NCBI GenBank assembly: GCA_903924715.1
Contig: CAIYCP010000734.1
Span: 1 to 15,886 of the forward strand
DNA length: 15,886 nt
Source: an uncultured beta proteobacterium
GTDB taxonomy: Bacteria > Pseudomonadota > Gammaproteobacteria > Burkholderiales > Burkholderiaceae_B
Direction: 5' to 3'
Made by a program: the position numbers and the translations under genes. Below the pieces are notes generated by a model. The model saw only the letters and a list, made by a program, of their open reading frames with translations. It was not told the origin of the DNA and made no database searches. Of the stretch, positions 6,709-15,022 are shown in pieces (position 1 is the first letter of the stretch; every line of letters begins with the position of its first letter).

Positions 6709-7824
6709 TCACTCGGCCCGTGTTGGGGTGTGCGCCAGCAGTTGCTCCAGCACTTGCACAATGCGCTCGCCAGTGCGGCCATCCCACTTCTCTGGAATGG
6801 CACCTTTTTTCCACTGGCCGGCAAACAGCTTATCCAAGGCCGGGCCAAGGGCTGCCGGATTGGTACCAATCAGCTCGTTTGTGCCGGTGGTAACGGTCTC
6901 GGGGCGTTCCGTGCTATCTCGCAGCGTCAAGCAAGGTACGCCCATCACAGTAGTTTCTTCTGTAATACCACCCGAATCAGTGATCACTGCCTTGGCGTGC
7001 TTCACCAAGTAATTAAATTCCAGGTAGGGCTGAGGGTCTACCATTTTGAAAATCGGCGGCACCTCGTTCAGGTCACGCAGGGTTTTCGCAGTGCGTGGGT
7101 GAACAGGAAACACCACCGGTAGCCCACGTGTGCCCTCGCCAATCGCTGCCAGCAGGTGGGAAAAGGCATCACCTTGGTCCACGTTGGCAGGGCGGTGCAA
7201 TGTCACCACAAAATACTCACCCGCCTTCAGCCCCAGCTCATCGAAAAAGCCTGGTTTTTGCAGGCATGACAGATTGGCCAACAGGGTGTCGATCATGGTG
7301 TTGCCAACGAAGAAAATTCGCTCATCACCCACCCCCGCGCGGCGCAGGTTTGCGCCGGCCACCTCGCTGGTGGTGAAGAACCAGTTGGTGATGGCGTCAG
7401 TCACCATGCGGTTAATCTCTTCGGGCATGCTCCAGTCACCTGAGCGTATGCCTGCCTCTACATGGGCTACCGGCACATGCAACTTCTGCGCTGCAATGGC
7501 GCAGGCCATGGTTGAAGTTACATCGCCCACCACCAGGCACATGTCGCTGCGCGCATCCATAAGCAGACGCTCGTAGCCCAACATGATCGCGCCTGTTTGC
7601 TCAGCCTGGGTACCAGAACCTACTTCCAAATTCACATCTGGCGCAGGAATTCCGAGCTGGCGGAAAAATTCGCCTGACATTCGCGGGTCGTAATGTTGAC
7701 CTGTATGGATCAAGCGGTAACGCAGCTGCCCGCCAGCTGCCTTACTTGTTTCAAAGGCACGGATGATCGGGGCTATCTTCATGAAGTTCGGCCGCGCCCC
7801 TGCGATGATGTCGACCAACTTCAT
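6709..7824 (-). CDS. wecB: UDP-N-acetylglucosamine 2-epimerase (non-hydrolysing)
   Basis: A 371-residue enzyme with the GT-B-like fold of non-hydrolysing 2-epimerases, which interconvert UDP-GlcNAc and UDP-ManNAc or the corresponding 6-deoxy forms. Motifs in order: IAGARPNFMK (residues 7-16), GDVTST (100-105, D101), HVEAGIRS (121-128, E123), PEEINR (134-139), LHRPAN (209-214, H210), HPRT (242-245), TDSGG (282-286) and DSTERPET (303-310). All expected catalytic positions are present. The start codon overlaps the stop of the preceding oxidoreductase by four bases (ATGA at 7821-7824), with AGGA eight bases upstream, so translation is probably coupled. It supplies a 2-epimerised amino sugar to the cluster. 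A relative acting on UDP-6-deoxy sugars (FnlC-type) cannot be excluded. Confidence 0.93.
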   Translation of the reverse strand: MKLVDIIAGARPNFMKIAPIIRAFETSKAAGGQLRYRLIHTGQHYDPRMSGEFFRQLGIPAPDVNLEVGSGTQAEQTGAIMLGYERLLMDARSDMCLVVGDVTSTMACAIAAQKLHVPVAHVEAGIRSGDWSMPEEINRMVTDAITNWFFTTSEVAGANLRRAGVGDERIFFVGNTMIDTLLANLSCLQKPGFFDELGLKAGEYFVVTLHRPANVDQGDAFSHLLAAIGEGTRGLPVVFPVHPRTAKTLRDLNEVPPIFKMVDPQPYLEFNYLVKHAKAVITDSGGITEETTVMGVPCLTLRDSTERPETVTTGTNELIGTNPAALGPALDKLFAGQWKKGAIPEKWDGRTGERIVQVLEQLLAHTPTRAE

Positions 7825-9953
7825 TGCGCGGTTCCTGCCAACTCAATGCTGACCCGACTGACTTCCAAAATCTCATCGAAAGGAATAGGTACCGGAGCTC
7901 GCCCCTCAATGGCCTGGACAAATGCATTGGCACAAGCTTTTTGCCCCTTATCTTGCCGCCATAAATTCATTTTGTTAAAGCCGGGCCATCCATATCCGGT
8001 CAACTTACGATAGTTGTCCAACTGCAAAACGCGACCAGTTGCAAAGACTTCAAGGCGCTCTTTGGGGAAAGCCTTGCTGCCGTTGGCAAAGTAATGCACC
8101 GTTGCGACAGAACCATCTGCAAACCCCAGCTGAAGGCTCACCGTGTCATGGGTCGGAGAATCCATGCTCAGCTTATGCCAAGAAGCCAGAGGCACTCCGG
8201 CCAGGAAGCGGAGAAGATCAATGAAATGGCAGGCCTCCCCAATAATCCGTCCGCCGCCCGCCACCGGGTCATGGGTCCAATGGTCGGCGGGAATGGCACC
8301 TGCATTCACTGTCATGACAAAGGCTTTCGGCCCCGTCACCCCGTTCAGCAGTTGCTTAACCTTCTGGATCTGAGGCGCAAAACGGCGGTTGAAACCCACC
8401 ATAACCATAGGAGATCCCGAAGAATGCTTGCTAGTCTCTGCATAAGTCGCTTCGATCTCCGCCAATTCGGGAAGTGTCAGGCAAAGAGGTTTCTCTACGA
8501 AGACATGTTTTCCGCCCCGCAGGGCTTGCAGAACGAAGCGGGCATGGCTGTCGTGCTGGGTGGTAATTACAACAGCCTGGGTGGCCTCATCCGCAAAAAG
8601 GCGATTTGTGTCGGTGGTCGTCTCGTCGAAGCCGTATTTGCGCCCCGCATGCACACCGCTCACACCCGCGCTGGACGCTACACTGCGAAGATGAGCACCG
8701 GCTTCCTTGAATGCGGGGATCAACACTGCTGTCGCATAGTTACCTGAACCCACGAAGCTGACGGTAGCGTTGTCAGAACCCATCACAGGACGGGATACCT
8801 TTGATGTTTTCAGGTTTACTGTTCTTGATGATGTATTGATTTCCAGTCCGGGATAAGTAAGCAAAATGCCAAGAGAAGGGCCTGCCCCACCCACCAGTTC
8901 ATAGGCTTTCTCCGCCTCGTCAATGGAAAAGCGGTGCGTAATCAGAGGTTTCACATTCAGACGGCCATCAGCCATCATGTCCAACACCGCCTCGAAATTT
9001 CGCTGTTCGGTCCAACGGACGAAACCTACCGGGTAGTCCTGCCCCTTTTCCTCATAGTTCGGGTCGTAACGCCCTGGTCCATAGGAAGCAGAAACCTGAA
9101 AGGTCAGCTCCTTCTTGAAAAAATCATCCCGCGACAATTCCAAACCGGTGACCCCGACAAGAACAATTCTCCCGCGCTTACGGCACATCAGTGCGGCCTG
9201 ATGCATAGGCTCACTACTTTTTGTAGATGCCGTGACGATCACAGCGTCCACTCCACGCCCACGCGAATAGCTGGATGCTATGGAAACGGGGTCCTGCCCT
9301 GCGGCTAGATCTACCACTTCGGCCCCGAAAAATTTAGCCAGAGCCAACTTGGTTGGATCAAAGTCAAGCCCCAAAACTCGGCAACCGTTGGCACGCAACA
9401 ACTGCACGGTCATCAAACCAACAAGACCTAGTCCAGTGACCACCACAGTTTCACCTAGAGTCGGCTGAACCAAGCGAATGCCTTGCAATGCAATGGCACC
9501 CAAAACGGTGAAAGCGGCCTCTTCATCCGAAACAGAATCCGGCACCTTCGCGCACAGGTTGAATGGCACGCTAACCACCTCGGCGTGCTTGCCATTGGAA
9601 ATCACCCGGTCATCCACCGCAAAAGCTGTCGCGCCGGCCCCGACTTTAACAACCTTACCAACATTGCAATACCCAAAGGGCAACGGTTGGTCGAGTTTGT
9701 TAAATACCGCCTCAACCGTTGGCATCAGACCATCAGTTGCGATCTTATCCAGTACCATTCGGACTTTGTCAGGTTGCTGACGAGCCTTATCTATCCAGCC
9801 TGCCTTGCCGAACTCGATCAGCATGCGTTCTGTGCCGGCTGAAACCAAAGTATGTGAAGTTGAAATCAATAATTGCCCTCGGCCGACGCCCGGTACAGGC
9901 ACCACGGCAATTTTAGTCATGCCAGTTTTTAGGGATTGGAGAATTTGTTTCAA
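7821..9953 (-). CDS. Bi-domain oxidoreductase (zinc-type dehydrogenase fused to Gfo/Idh/MocA)
   Basis: A 710-residue two-domain dehydrogenase. The N-terminal half is MDR/alcohol-dehydrogenase-like: LVSAGTERML, FGYCNVGKVVKVG and the Rossmann motif GLGLVG (residues 174-179). The C-terminal half is Gfo/Idh/MocA-like: VGSGNYA (401-407), EKPL (487-490) and GFNRRFAPQ. This architecture is recurrent in O-antigen and exopolysaccharide clusters beside heparinase-like and wecB genes. It presumably oxidises or reduces a nucleotide- or lipid-linked sugar, but its substrate is not known to me. I chose TTG at 9953 because homologues begin MKQILQ and a GAGG ribosome site sits 5 bases upstream; an internal ATG at 9920 would cut that segment off. 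The frame stays open for another 60 codons upstream to a GTG at 10133. Confidence 0.87.
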   Translation of the reverse strand: MKQILQSLKTGMTKIAVVPVPGVGRGQLLISTSHTLVSAGTERMLIEFGKAGWIDKARQQPDKVRMVLDKIATDGLMPTVEAVFNKLDQPLPFGYCNVGKVVKVGAGATAFAVDDRVISNGKHAEVVSVPFNLCAKVPDSVSDEEAAFTVLGAIALQGIRLVQPTLGETVVVTGLGLVGLMTVQLLRANGCRVLGLDFDPTKLALAKFFGAEVVDLAAGQDPVSIASSYSRGRGVDAVIVTASTKSSEPMHQAALMCRKRGRIVLVGVTGLELSRDDFFKKELTFQVSASYGPGRYDPNYEEKGQDYPVGFVRWTEQRNFEAVLDMMADGRLNVKPLITHRFSIDEAEKAYELVGGAGPSLGILLTYPGLEINTSSRTVNLKTSKVSRPVMGSDNATVSFVGSGNYATAVLIPAFKEAGAHLRSVASSAGVSGVHAGRKYGFDETTTDTNRLFADEATQAVVITTQHDSHARFVLQALRGGKHVFVEKPLCLTLPELAEIEATYAETSKHSSGSPMVMVGFNRRFAPQIQKVKQLLNGVTGPKAFVMTVNAGAIPADHWTHDPVAGGGRIIGEACHFIDLLRFLAGVPLASWHKLSMDSPTHDTVSLQLGFADGSVATVHYFANGSKAFPKERLEVFATGRVLQLDNYRKLTGYGWPGFNKMNLWRQDKGQKACANAFVQAIEGRAPVPIPFDEILEVSRVSIELAGTAQ

Positions 9954-10172
9954 ATAAACCTCGGAAAATTTAAAAAGTATTCGAATCAGGAGCTTGCTGG
10001 CACGACCATGGCCCCAGCTAAGAATATGTAAACATTTCCACTTCAGGAACAAATTAGGGTAACTTCTCGCGGAGAAGTTGTTCAGAAGACTGTAATCATG
10101 TGCACAACCCCGCTTCCAGCTCGCAAACAGCACCTCTCCTTTAGAATTGAGTCACAATTGGATTAGCAGACC
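9954..10172. other. 219-bp gap between the two oxidoreductase genes
   Basis: The bi-domain frame stays open through most of this gap, giving 60 possible extra codons up to a GTG at 10133, preceded by AAAGGAGAG at only about two bases distance. AATTG-AGTCA-CAATT near 10145-10160 is a small inverted repeat without a T-run. No clear terminator or promoter was seen. Confidence 0.4.
9959..9962 (-). promoter_or_regulatory. Ribosome binding site deciding a TTG start
   Basis: GAGG on the minus strand lies five bases before the TTG at 9953. It supports that codon as the start of the bi-domain oxidoreductase over ATG 9920 and GTG 10133. Confidence 0.6.
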
Positions 10173-11681
10173 TTAGCACCCCTCCAGCAAAAGGGTAAGC
10201 TCCGACGACCGAAGACTTATTAGATCATCGCCTTTTCCGCCACAAGCAATTTCGCGGCTGATTTTCCTGTACATCCTTTTATATGCATTTAGAGGATTCA
10301 CATTTTCCTTCCGAAACACTCGATGCCGATTTTCAGCGGAGTACCGTGCTGCATCAGTCATCGTGATGGTCACTCCCCCATGTCGCAATTCAATATAATC
10401 ACGAACTCCTAAACGTTGGCTGCCCGTATCGGTCAGAGTCATCGAGAAATACGCCCCATTACTGAGCTTTACCTGAACCACAACATCCGCACCGCGCGGG
10501 TGCCACTTTCGATAGTCAATAACATCACAATAATCATTAATAAACATAAAGTAATCTAACCAATGACAACCATTCGAAATCAGGCGGCTACCACTATTAG
10601 GCCAGTTGTACCAATGTAGCGACGGCAGCGGAATTTCATAAACTATGCAATGCATATCGATAGGCGCCCCAGGCAAGACCACTAGATCTTCCATTGCGAA
10701 GCTGTGTAATTCAGAATAACGCTTGTGAAAGCAAAGAAAAAAACGAGAGTTCGGCATCTCATTTAATGTCTGTACAAATCTTAAATATTGAGATTTTGTT
10801 GTTGAAAGCGGTTTTTCAATTACCGCGCATGCAGACTGTTTTAAAGCTGATATTGCCAAATCAGTATGGGTATGGTGAAAACCAGCTATGAACCAAGCAT
10901 CAAAAAACAAGCCCGCCCTAGCTTCAGGGCAAGAATCTAAGCTGAGCTTAGGTTCTTTTCCAAAAAATGCAAGCTGATCTGGATCAACTTCATGCACACG
11001 CAGCAGTGATAGATGGTTGCGGATATTAGGTATTATCGTTGTCTTAGCGTAATTCCCCAAACCAAATAACACGGCGGTAGGCTTACCCCTTGCAAACATA
11101 TTCACATTAATGTGATCGACTATTACAGGATTACTAGGAATCGCATAGAACGAACTGTTTAGAAATTCAGAATATATTTGACCAAGACGCAGTAGAACTG
11201 ATTGTAGTAAATCAATATCGATAGGGTACCCAGAAAACCGTGACCACCCAATATATTTAAATAATTCCTCTGGAATTTCCTTTGGAGAAATAATATGCTC
11301 TTTACTTAATCTCTCCTTATTCGATCGGCTATTCATTGCAGTTACGAAGGCATAATGCAAGCTGATAACCTTGGATTCGGGATTATGGTTAGTAGCGAAA
11401 AACACAACATTGGTTCCTCTGGAGAAACCCAACCCGTCGGGAGCATGCACAACATTACCGTAGCCAATTCCATATATTTTTTTATTCCGATCAACCTCAA
11501 TTAATCGTGATCGCAATTTTTGAATCACAGAGCGAGCACCAATCTTTTTAAAATAGTTCCATACCAACCAAAAACTTCGTGGGTGTTCGATATATTGATT
11601 TTTGATAGGAGCCTTAAATATCCAACCGCCAACGGTGATGCGGACCTCTGACGTTGGATCAATCCAACTTGAAATAGTCAT
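10173..11681 (-). CDS. Gfo/Idh/MocA-like oxidoreductase with an atypical N-terminal region
   Basis: A 502-residue protein. From about residue 200 it is Gfo/Idh/MocA-like: VLFGLGNYAK (204-213, NAD-binding loop), AVIEKPLSTTK (286-296), FHKRYSEL (318-325) and the HWLDYF segment typical of the C-terminal substrate domain. Residues 1-200 are not a standard domain. Parts align by eye with the GroES-like half of the neighbouring bi-domain enzyme (KIYGIGYGNVV against PFGYCNVGKVV, preceded by a KL-D segment), but the MDR Rossmann domain is absent. It is probably a contracted bi-domain paralogue. ATG 11681 has AGGA eight bases upstream; a TTG at 11735 would add 18 residues. Its DNA is clearly more AT-rich than the bi-domain gene. 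Role: presumably redox modification of a sugar in the same pathway; the substrate is unknown. Confidence 0.75.
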   Translation of the reverse strand: MTISSWIDPTSEVRITVGGWIFKAPIKNQYIEHPRSFWLVWNYFKKIGARSVIQKLRSRLIEVDRNKKIYGIGYGNVVHAPDGLGFSRGTNVVFFATNHNPESKVISLHYAFVTAMNSRSNKERLSKEHIISPKEIPEELFKYIGWSRFSGYPIDIDLLQSVLLRLGQIYSEFLNSSFYAIPSNPVIVDHINVNMFARGKPTAVLFGLGNYAKTTIIPNIRNHLSLLRVHEVDPDQLAFFGKEPKLSLDSCPEARAGLFFDAWFIAGFHHTHTDLAISALKQSACAVIEKPLSTTKSQYLRFVQTLNEMPNSRFFLCFHKRYSELHSFAMEDLVVLPGAPIDMHCIVYEIPLPSLHWYNWPNSGSRLISNGCHWLDYFMFINDYCDVIDYRKWHPRGADVVVQVKLSNGAYFSMTLTDTGSQRLGVRDYIELRHGGVTITMTDAARYSAENRHRVFRKENVNPLNAYKRMYRKISREIACGGKGDDLISLRSSELTLLLEGC

Positions 11682-11689
11682 ATTTAGAT

Positions 11690-11693
11690 TCCT
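11690..11693 (-). promoter_or_regulatory. Ribosome binding site for the atypical oxidoreductase
   Basis: AGGA on the minus strand, eight bases before ATG 11681. It favours this start over the TTG at 11735. Confidence 0.55.
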
Positions 11694-11938
11694 GTATCGG
11701 TCAATGCGGTCGTCGCCATCATCAAAAATCTGCAACTGATCGCCTCAAATTGCACCTTACGACAGATTTTAATGGACCTACTTTTGAGTAGATACTCCTG
11801 CAGCAAGTCTTTCCAGACAGCGAGTTCCCTCTTTCACAGGGGTGTGCCATACAACTAACTGAATACATTCATGAATTAACCTGACAGCAGTACATCTGTT
11901 CCAAAATCAAGACCCCTCTCAACGAAGCTCATTTTGGT

Positions 11939-11966
11939 AAAAACACGGAGAGCCGATATGTGTTTT
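11939..11966 (-). terminator. Terminator-like hairpin behind the NeuB fusion gene
   Basis: AAAACAC (11940-11946) pairs with GTGTTTT (11960-11966) around a 13-base loop. On the minus strand the second arm ends in five T residues. It begins 13 bases after the fusion gene's stop codon. The large loop and AT-rich stem make it moderate evidence only. Confidence 0.4.
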
Positions 11967-11979
11967 GATCACCTTACAA

Positions 11980-14229
11980 TCAAAGTCCAATTTTTTCAAG
12001 ATAACTCAGGGCCGACCAGAACCCTTCACCCTTGTTTTTGTGCCCTTGCCAAACTTCCGGTATGAACTGCACCCCTGGCACATATTCGTTCATCCGATCT
12101 CGCAGCATGGCAAAATCCACGTCGCCTTTACCGATCTGCACGCCTTCTCCATCGACCCCCTTCGCATCTACTACATGTAGATGAATCGCATATGGCAGCA
12201 CTTTCTTTAGGAATTCGCTGAAATCCCAATGGTAGTAATTACAGGCCATCATGGAATGCGAAATATCCAAGCAAATTTTATGGCCTGTTCGATTACAAAA
12301 ATCGACAATTTCATCAGGATCTATGAATAAATTGTGATAGCTCTGCCCACCAAAGTGCCAAGGGAACGGAGGCATGGTTTGAATGGCCAGTTGAACCTGA
12401 CTGAGGTCCACTTTACCCAGTGCTGACGCGACACGTTCGTACAATACGGCTCGGGCCTCTACCGGAAAAAAAACCTGCGGCGACCAGCCGCCAGCATTTA
12501 GTACTAAGACGGGTTTTCGGGTCGCAGGGAAGTAGGAGCGTAACTGGTCAGCAACAGCAACAGTACGTTTCAGTTCCACAATCGAGTGGGCCAGATAGCC
12601 AACATCACCGCTTGCCAAATCAAGGATGTGGTCACTCGCAAACAGTTCCGGACTATGCACTGCAAAACCGATGCGCTGTGGGCCTGTGAAATAATCTGCC
12701 AACTTCACATCGAGATCGTGATAACTCAGATGAAACTCGACAAAATCAATCCGCATGTCCTCGATCAAGGACCGGTAGTCGTGAAAGCGCACCGGAATCC
12801 CATAGGGCCGGGAAAAGGTGTAGTGTTTCTTTTTGGCCACTTGTGGCGTAATATCAGACTCAAAAAAGAAATCGCCCGCCTTGAAATCCCGCTGTGCCTC
12901 TTTGCCAACAAGTTCATCAATGCGATTTGGTTGCAGGCCCTGCCCCGGGCTTTTGACTATGATCATGCTGCGCTTGACCATCTGCCCCCGAGTCAGATCG
13001 CAATTAATGACTAGGCTCTTAGCCAAATTCTCTCGATTAATCAACTCGCCCTGAGTCAGTTCGCGCGTCTCTCCCTGGCCCATGGCCTCTTCCACATTAC
13101 GAATTTGCCGCACCATCTCGGCAAACTCTTCGGGCAAAAGGCTCACTTTGTGGTCGTTACCTTCCATGTTTCGGTCAATAGTAAAGTGCTTTTCAACAAT
13201 ACGCGCTCCCAGCGCCACTGCGGCCAACGGCACAGCGAACCCACGTTCGTGCCCAGAATAGCCAACCATCGTGCCGGCCAATTGTTTCAGGCGTGGAAGA
13301 TAGCTCAGGTTCACATCTTTAAAAGGAGTTGGATAAGTTGAGTTGCAGTGCAGTAGTGCAAACTGCACACCCAAACGATGCAACAGTCCTACCGAGCTTC
13401 TAATCTCAGCATCAGAACTCATACCAGTAGAACAGATCAGTGGTTTTCCAGTTTTGGCCAACGCTTCCAACAACTCGAAGTTGGTGAGATCGGCAGATGC
13501 AACCTTGAACCCCTCAAGGCCATACTCGTTTAACACATTCACACTAACAAGATCCCATGGCGTACACAAGGGCAATATGCCACGATGTTTGCAATAATCA
13601 AAAATCTGGCACAGTTGATCATTCTTAAGCTGAAACTTATTGAGTAGATCTAGAGTGTATTGTGATCCCAAGTCATAGCCCGCCTCAGCTTTCTTGCCTT
13701 GGTTGGAATACAAAGTTGCGAGATCACGCATCTGAAACTTGACGCAGTCGGCATTTGCCTCAACCGCAAGATCTACGAGTTCCTTGGCGAGTTCAAAATC
13801 ACCGTTGTGATTGTTTCCCACCTCGGCTATCGTGAATGTAGGGCCTTGATCGGAAATCAGAAAATTCCCCAAATGAAAACTCGCTTCCGATCGGCGCGAC
13901 AAAGCAACAAAGCGCCCTTGCTCATCGACTAACGGAATAATGTCACGCTTGAAGTCGAAATGCTGAGCAATGAGGGCATGCGGCTCTACAACCGGACGGC
14001 AAACGAAATCGCAATTCATCACCTGATCAACCGGCAAATTCAAGTCAAAAACATCAGTCTGTGTCATCCAGCGCCGGACATCTCCATCACTTACCGCGCC
14101 GATAAGTACGCCATTATCCTGCACCACAAAAACGATGCGGGATTTATTGTCATTAATCTGTTTAAGAGCATCTAGTATACTAGAACCCGAAAATACCAGA
14201 TAATCTTTTATTTTTCTTTCAATGCGCAT
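11980..14229 (-). CDS. CBS-NeuB-SAF-TIM barrel fusion, nonulosonate synthase
   Basis: A 749-residue multidomain enzyme. Residues 1-120 resemble a CBS pair (VSDGDVRRWM at 46-55). Residues 128-390 are a NeuB-type PEP-condensing synthase: EVGNNHNG (136-143), KFQ (164-166), CTPWD (222-226), STGMS (267-271), HCNSTYPTP (294-302), GYSGHE (323-328) and EKHFT (346-350). Residues 400-463 are the SAF/antifreeze-like domain (NRENLAKSL, GQGLQPN). Residues 470-749 look like an AP-endonuclease-2/xylose-isomerase barrel (CLDISHSMM at 653-661, HLHVVDAKG at 683-691, FIPEVWQGH at 722-730). NeuB enzymes join phosphoenolpyruvate to an N-acyl-mannosamine-type sugar to give sialic, legionaminic or pseudaminic acids. 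The CBS and barrel roles, regulation and possibly isomerisation or epimerisation, are inferred. The gene starts 78 bases after the CMP-sugar synthetase. ATG 14229 has only a weak ribosome site. Confidence 0.88.
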   Translation of the reverse strand: MRIERKIKDYLVFSGSSILDALKQINDNKSRIVFVVQDNGVLIGAVSDGDVRRWMTQTDVFDLNLPVDQVMNCDFVCRPVVEPHALIAQHFDFKRDIIPLVDEQGRFVALSRRSEASFHLGNFLISDQGPTFTIAEVGNNHNGDFELAKELVDLAVEANADCVKFQMRDLATLYSNQGKKAEAGYDLGSQYTLDLLNKFQLKNDQLCQIFDYCKHRGILPLCTPWDLVSVNVLNEYGLEGFKVASADLTNFELLEALAKTGKPLICSTGMSSDAEIRSSVGLLHRLGVQFALLHCNSTYPTPFKDVNLSYLPRLKQLAGTMVGYSGHERGFAVPLAAVALGARIVEKHFTIDRNMEGNDHKVSLLPEEFAEMVRQIRNVEEAMGQGETRELTQGELINRENLAKSLVINCDLTRGQMVKRSMIIVKSPGQGLQPNRIDELVGKEAQRDFKAGDFFFESDITPQVAKKKHYTFSRPYGIPVRFHDYRSLIEDMRIDFVEFHLSYHDLDVKLADYFTGPQRIGFAVHSPELFASDHILDLASGDVGYLAHSIVELKRTVAVADQLRSYFPATRKPVLVLNAGGWSPQVFFPVEARAVLYERVASALGKVDLSQVQLAIQTMPPFPWHFGGQSYHNLFIDPDEIVDFCNRTGHKICLDISHSMMACNYYHWDFSEFLKKVLPYAIHLHVVDAKGVDGEGVQIGKGDVDFAMLRDRMNEYVPGVQFIPEVWQGHKNKGEGFWSALSYLEKIGL

Positions 14230-14307
14230 ATATTAGGACCCAAATATTAATGACGATTTTTTAATTTGACAGCACGAAATAAAACACAGTCGCTTTCTCG
14301 AAAAATA

Positions 14308-14970
14308 TTATTTATTTTGTCGCATCAGCAGCAAACGCTCAACACGATCCCAATCCTCAAGTTCGTCAATTTCAACAGCTGTGGATTCATCCATTTCATA
14401 AATACCGACTTTTCCGCCCAAACGGCACTGGTATCTATGAAGAATTTCTCGCCGAGTAATATAAAAAGCACCATTTTCCATCAAAGTGCCACGAAATTCC
14501 TGCCGGCGAGGACGATTCGAAGGATCATAATTTATTGGCGTGGAATCATCATTCCAGAAAAAACGTTTTGTGCGAACAGCACTAAGAAGGGCGTCGAGTT
14601 GGTCAGCTCTAAATTTTGTAATGGCCTTATCAAGGTCCTCAGTCTTCAGCAAAGGCGAGGTTGCTTGAATCGTAACAAGTGCATCAAAATTAATATTCCT
14701 CATAAAATGAAGCATAACAGACTCTGTTGAAGCGTCATCTGTTGCATATTTTTCAGGCCGTGGTACGACATGTACACCTAAACAAAGTTCATCCACCACA
14801 TTTGCAACTTCTACGCTATCTGTAGAAACATATACGGATTCAATCAGTGAAGAAGCCACTGCCGCCTCCAGCACCCAGGCAGACATAGGTTTTCCAGCAA
14901 GTTGTTTGATATTCTTCTTGGGAATGCTTTTCGACCCACCCCGAAGCGGAATAAGTGCAAATATTTTCAT
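14308..14970 (-). CDS. neuA: CMP-nonulosonate (acylneuraminate) cytidylyltransferase
   Basis: A 220-residue nucleotidyltransferase of the NeuA/PseF/LegF group, which activates a nonulosonic acid with CTP to give the CMP-sugar for glycosyltransfer. Motifs: IPLRGGSKSIPKKN (residues 7-20, the CTP-binding loop, with L-R-G in place of the more common A-R-x), VSTDS (48-52), IQATSPLL (101-108), ENGAFYIT (165-172) and VEIDELEDW (199-207, metal-binding acids). Length is normal for the short, single-domain form. It lies directly upstream of the NeuB fusion, so synthesis and activation are paired. The sugar cannot be named: sialic, legionaminic and pseudaminic acid enzymes share these motifs. No good ribosome site precedes the ATG at 14970; the upstream 50 bases are A/T-rich. 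Confidence 0.9.
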   Translation of the reverse strand: MKIFALIPLRGGSKSIPKKNIKQLAGKPMSAWVLEAAVASSLIESVYVSTDSVEVANVVDELCLGVHVVPRPEKYATDDASTESVMLHFMRNINFDALVTIQATSPLLKTEDLDKAITKFRADQLDALLSAVRTKRFFWNDDSTPINYDPSNRPRRQEFRGTLMENGAFYITRREILHRYQCRLGGKVGIYEMDESTAVEIDELEDWDRVERLLLMRQNK

Positions 14971-15022
14971 AAGACTAAAAAAAAATTATTTAATAAAATT
15001 TACTAAATACCTAAATGAAACA

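Larger units (their letters stand above)
11682..11979. other. 298-bp gap behind the NeuB fusion gene
   Basis: No gene is seen. The region begins (minus-strand direction) with a terminator-like hairpin just behind the NeuB fusion and ends with the ribosome site of the next oxidoreductase. A short palindrome, TGAAT-AC-ATTCA, lies near 11860-11875. A promoter for the downstream gene is expected here, but I could not identify one with confidence. Confidence 0.45.

Noticed and set aside
8094..8747. 217-codon plus-strand open frame
   Set aside because: Antisense to the Gfo/Idh half of the bi-domain oxidoreductase; no motif and no ribosome site.
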